Part shown: positions 60,311-64,000 of the stretch, in pieces | Position numbering within the stretch: position 1 is the first letter of the stretch | Layout of the letters: every line of letters begins with the position of its first letter | NCBI GenBank assembly: GCA_002794785.1 | Contig: NBBA01000010.1 | Coordinates: 1,426,001-1,490,000, forward strand | Length of the DNA stretch: 64,000 nucleotides | Source: Coniferiporia sulphurascens | Taxonomy: Eukaryota; Basidiomycota; Agaricomycetes; Hymenochaetales; Hymenochaetaceae | Direction: 5' to 3' | Notes under the pieces: model-generated | What the model saw: the letters and a program-made list of their open reading frames with translations, nothing else | Told to the model about the DNA's origin: nothing | The model's database searches: none | Translations under genes and position numbers: made by a program

Positions 60311-60565
60311 TATTAAATAAATATAACGAACGAACTAAATATAAAGATGATCATATGAACAACCATCTTACTAAGTGAACGATAATGCAACAATAACGCC
60401 ATATGATAGGAGCTATGATAGTTATAGTATATGTAGCTCACAGTAGATGTATATAAGGAGAGCTGGTCTCTACCATGAAATACATTGGTTTACGCTGATA
60501 ACCCCATCCGCCCTACTACTACCACTGCACCTCATTGTCTACCACAATGTGCGTAGATTTTAAGA
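60311..60565 (+). repeat. copia copy 2, 3' LTR
   Basis: 255 bp, partner of 55138-55392. Confidence 0.92.
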
Positions 60566-60570
60566 CGTAG

Positions 60571-60780
60571 TGTTAGTGTTAGTTCAGACTTCTATTTGGC
60601 ACCCGCGATGTGCTCAAAATAAGTAAGCTGTCCTGATCGGTGATGAGGAACCGGCTAAACTCTAGTTCAAGGCTTCAACACGAATATATGTTCTAATTGC
60701 ACGTGATCTTTGGCTCGTTGAATTAGACTGCAACTCCGAGTCACTTGCACCGCCAGTACTCCTACAGGTTCTCGGGCGAC
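60571..60780. other. spacer of arm 2, right of copia copy 2
   Basis: Short remainder of the duplicated spacer, matching the reverse complement of about 32566-32778, and upstream region of member G. Confidence 0.55.
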
Positions 60781-62581
60781 ATGCTTTCGCGTTTACCGAA
60801 GGACATCATTTTTCAGATCGTCTACGTGTGCCACACAGAAGATATATTTTCTTTGGAAAAAGTCAGTCGCATACAATTGGTCTCGTACTTCTCTGATACA
60901 CTGACAAAACGCGTCGTCCTTGCAGACGTGCACATTACTACGGGACATCATTAACTCTCGCCATCTCTGGCTGACTCGGCTTCAGAACCTCGACCAGGCG
61001 CATGCACCGTACCTTCCTCCGCACATCGAAGTCGACGACCTCTGCTCCTGGGACCTCCGCAGCCTCGTCTTCATAGCTGTGGATTCGCACCGGAACTGGA
61101 AGAGAGGCAAGGTCGACGTTAAGGCTATGATGGACACAAAAACCCTTATTCCCCACGATATCGAAAGAGATGGTCCTCTGTTCATACCGGATGTTACGCC
61201 TAATGTGATGCTCACACCCGGAGGGCGCTTTTTCTTTCTCACCTGGTCTGGGTGGGACTTCGGGGAAGGGGGAGGCGTGATAGAAGTCATCGACATGCAA
61301 ACCAATCACGTCGTGTGGTCTCATTGGGATCCTCACTGCAGTAAGATCTGCTGTGCCTTCGAAGTGAAACGGGACGGCTCGATAATGGTCCTTGTAGTGG
61401 CTTTGATGAGGACTGGGTGCGTGTTTTGACTAAAAATCCATACTATTTAGTCTGAGGGAGTTTCTTTTTTTTATTTTAAAAAAAAGGGTCGAACTGAGTG
61501 TTCGGAATCTGTCAGTGGACCCTTCTCCCGAACCCGGAGAAGATATCAGGGCCAAGAGAGTGTTGAGCTTACTACTCGATCGACCAGACGAAGCGTATAC
61601 AGAATCTCCATGTATCGCAGGGCACTATGCCGCTGTCGGTATCAGGTTTGAGATTGTGGTTATGAACTGGGTGGAAGATTGGGTTATCGTTCTCGATAAT
61701 GTAAGACACAACATAGTTTTTACTATAACAGAAGTTCCGGGCTGACGATCAAAAATTCACAGCCTAATATATGCGTTATAGACATGCACATCAGATCAGA
61801 TCATCTAATCTACCTTGAAGAATGGGAGGGAGGAGGATGGAGGGGCTTAACTGCAATCTCTCTCCCTCTACTGGAGAGCTCGCGGCCGAGAGAGCAATGG
61901 GTACTTTCCGCCGAGGCGGTGAACAGGTGTACTTTGGACCTGGAGACGCCGATCCCAGAGGGGTCTGGACTCATGGATATACCGCAGTGTATGAGCATAT
62001 GCGACTTCCCTTGGAAGTCACAATCTTCCAAAAGCTTATTGACACTTTTCGTATCCTCCGCTGAGGGTGACCCGGAGGAATCAAGCGGTTTAGTTGGTAT
62101 CCAAGTCGTTTTTGATCCTCAGGAATCAGTTTCTGCAAAATTAAAGCTCAAACATACACAAGCTATAAAGTACCCCTTCCCCTGTCTGTATGACGATATT
62201 GATCGAGTCCTTGTCATCAGTACATCACAGTCCACGCGCAGTCTCCTTCATCTGACAGTCAATTTGCCAAGTGATATGCGTATGCCAGGCTTGCCGGATG
62301 GACCGTGGACAGATTCGTCCGATTCCGTTGCACACAAGGCAACATCGGTGTCAATTCTTCGTGAACTTACTACGCTGTTCCTCACAGGACTTGATGAAAA
62401 TGGCGAAATCTACCTTACCCCGGCACCAGAGCTCGCCCATCTGGTGAAGTCTGGATACTCTATACAGCTGGAGCCCTGCAGCGGGTCCGTCGTGCTTTAC
62501 GCCTACAGGAAGGAAAACAGAACGGTGGAAATTCTACATCCGCCAGGGACTGGCCGCTGGACGTTCCCCAAGGGGTGGTGA
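60781..62581 (+). CDS. F-box family member G
   Basis: Four exons, 60781-60861, 60926-61416, 61487-61700 and 61763-62581, giving 534 aa with every junction in frame; the intact duplicate of member C. Exon 1 is the 27-codon F-box core (MLSRLPKDIIFQIV...IFSLEK). Exon 2 (491 nt) begins TCTLLRDIINSRHLWL and has LTPGGRFFFLTW and VVWSHWD; exon 3 has CIAGHYAAVGIRFEI and MNWVEDWVIVLDN; exon 4 has IRSDHLIYLEEWEGG, SICDFPWKSQSSKSLLTLF, VVFDPQESVSAKLK, TSQSTRSLLHLTV and GLDENGEIYLTPAPE. Expected SCF substrate receptor, substrate unknown. The ATG at 60781 was chosen because it gives the same 27-codon first exon as B-F. The copia insertion now lies about 215 bp upstream of its start, so it may have displaced or replaced the promoter. 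Confidence 0.82.
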
Positions 62582-63039
62582 TCAACAACATATGTTCTCT
62601 CCCTTTTCACTGGCTATCGTTTTTATATCGGTCCACAATAGTGCTCCAGCGACAGCCCAACTGCTCAACAACTTCCCGAACCTCCGTACCAATGGACCGT
62701 TCAACCTGATACCAATTTTTTCCGACCGCTCAGAACTATTAATGTCCTGACATGGCCGGGGGCATGTCAGAATTCTCGTGGAAGTGGAAGTTGGTTCCAA
62801 GAAAAGCCGCGTCTCCGCGTAAAGAATCGGTATCGACACTGGGACAACCCCTTGACCTCTGACCACCATCATCCCACCATAAGCACAGCCACATTCGCCG
62901 CCCCTAAACTCCCTGGGTTAACCACCCACACCTGGTCCTCCTCACAGTAGACATCCGTCGAGCTGTTTTACACTCAACTTTTCCACATCCACTTCCTCAT
63001 CCCCCACTCCCCCTACCTCCTTTATTCTTCTTTTCCCCC
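62582..63039. other. arm 2 end and CT-rich leader of the terminal ORF
   Basis: The first 265 bp belong to the duplication. From about 62847 the sequence is unrelated to arm 1 and becomes pyrimidine-rich up to the ATG at 63040. Confidence 0.55.
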
Positions 63040-64000
63040 ATGGCGAACTCTCCAAACCCGTCGTTCAGCAGCCAGACCTTCGCCAACACCCCGGAAGAAA
63101 TGCATCAATTCAATTCTCAGTCTCAAAATATTCCAGTTTCACATTCACCACCTCGTCCTCTTCCGTCTCCGCCTAAGGAAAACCAAGAAACCAATAAAAA
63201 CATCAATATAACAGGATATCAGCAAATTATCGCGTCGTCTCAAACTCCCTCTGTCCTATCTATGCCAACTTCTCAGGACCCTTCTTTCAACGCTCACTTC
63301 CAAGATTTTTCTTCCACCTATGCCAACTATTCCGACATCACTCTTGCAGCCCCAGTTGCCACACCTATGGATGTTGTCTTTCCACTTGACTCGCAATCCC
63401 TCTTACAAGCAGCCTCACCAACAAACACGACTCTCCAGGCAACAGCACACACACCGGCCCCTATTTTGTCACATCAAACATCCCTTCAGTCACAGCAATC
63501 TTCTTCATCTTCCGAAAGTCACACACACCACCAAAGGCACCTTCGATTCACACCCACGCCCGACGAGTCAAGCATAGAAGATCAAATTCTCATTTCGGAA
63601 ACACGCAACACAATCGAAAATATCTTAGCTCCAGGTTCTTTCGCAGAGTGGACCCTTTCTATTGAACAGATTCTCAGTCTTATCGCAAAAACATGGCCCT
63701 CGAAATACAATCAACATCTCACCGACCATTCAATGAACTCGCTCGCTAATGCCATTCAGCTTTTCCACCTCCACTTCGTCCCGTCCAACACAAAAGTTAC
63801 GATCATGCATCCTTCTGACCCAGAGACTCCAATTACGTATCAGAAAATTACTATTGACGACGCAGGCCAATTTGACTTCAAGGTCCGAAACCCCATTCTC
63901 TTTCCGGATTCCATTTACGATAACGTTTACGACAACGACAACGATACTCTGAAAACCAAGCACTCCGAAACTAACATATCAGAACTTTTGACAATGATCA
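63040..64000 (+). CDS. unrecognised ORF, 3' partial (possible retroelement ORF1/Gag)
   Basis: An uninterrupted frame of 320 codons from ATG 63040 to the window edge, where it is still open. The N-terminal 180 residues are disordered and rich in Ser, Thr, Pro, Gln and His; from about residue 185 (SIEDQILISETRNTIENIL) the sequence looks folded, with aromatic and hydrophobic periodicity (FAEWTLSIEQILSLIAKTW; IQLFHLHFVPSNTKVTI). Codons and coding strand are strongly C/A-rich, unlike the host genes here. No family was recognised. The abrupt loss of duplication similarity at about 62847, the CT-rich leader and the lack of introns suggest the 5' end of an inserted retroelement carrying an ORF1/Gag-like protein; a host gene for a disordered protein is the alternative. 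Confidence 0.5.
   Translation, partial: MANSPNPSFSSQTFANTPEEMHQFNSQSQNIPVSHSPPRPLPSPPKENQETNKNINITGYQQIIASSQTPSVLSMPTSQDPSFNAHFQDFSSTYANYSDITLAAPVATPMDVVFPLDSQSLLQAASPTNTTLQATAHTPAPILSHQTSLQSQQSSSSSESHTHHQRHLRFTPTPDESSIEDQILISETRNTIENILAPGSFAEWTLSIEQILSLIAKTWPSKYNQHLTDHSMNSLANAIQLFHLHFVPSNTKVTIMHPSDPETPITYQKITIDDAGQFDFKVRNPILFPDSIYDNVYDNDNDTLKTKHSETNISELLTMI

Larger units (their letters stand above)
55138..60565 (+). mobile_element. decayed Ty1/copia retrotransposon, copy 2
   Basis: 5428 bp, same family and structure as copy 1. The two 255-bp LTRs (55138-55392 and 60311-60565) differ at 11 positions by my count, all transitions. Target duplication is TGTAG (55133-55137) and CGTAG (60566-60570), one C/T mismatch. 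The primer site GGTTATGAGCC follows the 5' LTR and GAAGGGGAG precedes the 3' LTR. It sits in the spacer of inverted-duplication arm 2, whose other arm retains the empty site. Confidence 0.95.
52340..62846 (+). repeat. inverted segmental duplication, arm 2 (members F and G)
   Basis: Matches the reverse complement of 30582-35530 in two blocks, 52340-55137 and 60566-62846, interrupted by copia copy 2. It contains an extra segment of about 47 bp near 62762-62808 compared with arm 1. Similarity ends abruptly after ACACTGGGA at about 62846. Confidence 0.85.

Noticed and set aside
1..64000. tRNA genes, rRNA genes and CRISPR arrays
   Set aside because: I looked for B-box-like GGTTCGANTCC sequences with a plausible acceptor stem and for evenly spaced repeats and found none convincing. 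A tRNAscan run would be decisive.

Overview
This window is a piece of a fungal chromosome, most likely from an Agaricomycete (Basidiomycota). The genes are densely split by introns of about 45-75 nt with GT-AG ends, and the protein set fits: an Rrm4-type RNA carrier, Mak5, Stn1, Erg6 (ergosterol synthesis) and F-box proteins of the kind expanded in mushrooms. No bacterial, organellar or CRISPR features were seen.

Layout. 1-6761: two conserved genes, the 3' part of an Rrm4-like endosomal RNA-binding protein and the DEAD-box helicase Mak5. 7698-10836: a short terminal-inverted-repeat DNA transposon split by a 5'-truncated LINE, with both sets of target duplications readable. 11162-18415: a frameshifted F-box/LRR-type gene, the first member (A) of a second F-box family, and a secreted FAD-linked oxidase gene. 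18416-21683: no gene recognised. 21684-27550: a solo LTR and then a full-length, apparently intact Ty1/copia element. 28376-35434: three more F-box family members on the minus strand (B intact; C and D broken). 35531-44937: mostly non-coding, around an Edc1-like decapping-activator gene. 44938-52098: F-box member E, STN1 and ERG6. 52444-62581: F-box members F (broken) and G (intact), separated by a second, decayed copy of the same copia element. 63040 to the end: an open frame that runs off the window, possibly the first ORF of another retroelement.

How it fits together. The main theme is expansion and turnover of one F-box gene family, with seven members that share a four-exon structure (first exon 81 nt in six of seven, second exon 482-491 nt). 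Members D and C were copied with their spacer as an inverted segmental duplication of about 5 kb, giving F and G. After that event a copia element landed in the spacer of the F-G arm. The uninterrupted spacer between C and D keeps the empty target site. The three copia-family insertions (solo LTR, intact copy, decayed copy) define a 255-bp LTR with unusual ends. The decayed copy carries seven premature stops, each a CGA to TGA change, pointing to CpG methylation decay or a RIP-like process. Single-copy housekeeping genes (Edc1-like, STN1, ERG6) lie between the two inverted arms.

Exon boundaries were worked out by eye from reading frames, splice consensus and comparison among family members; no database search was possible.
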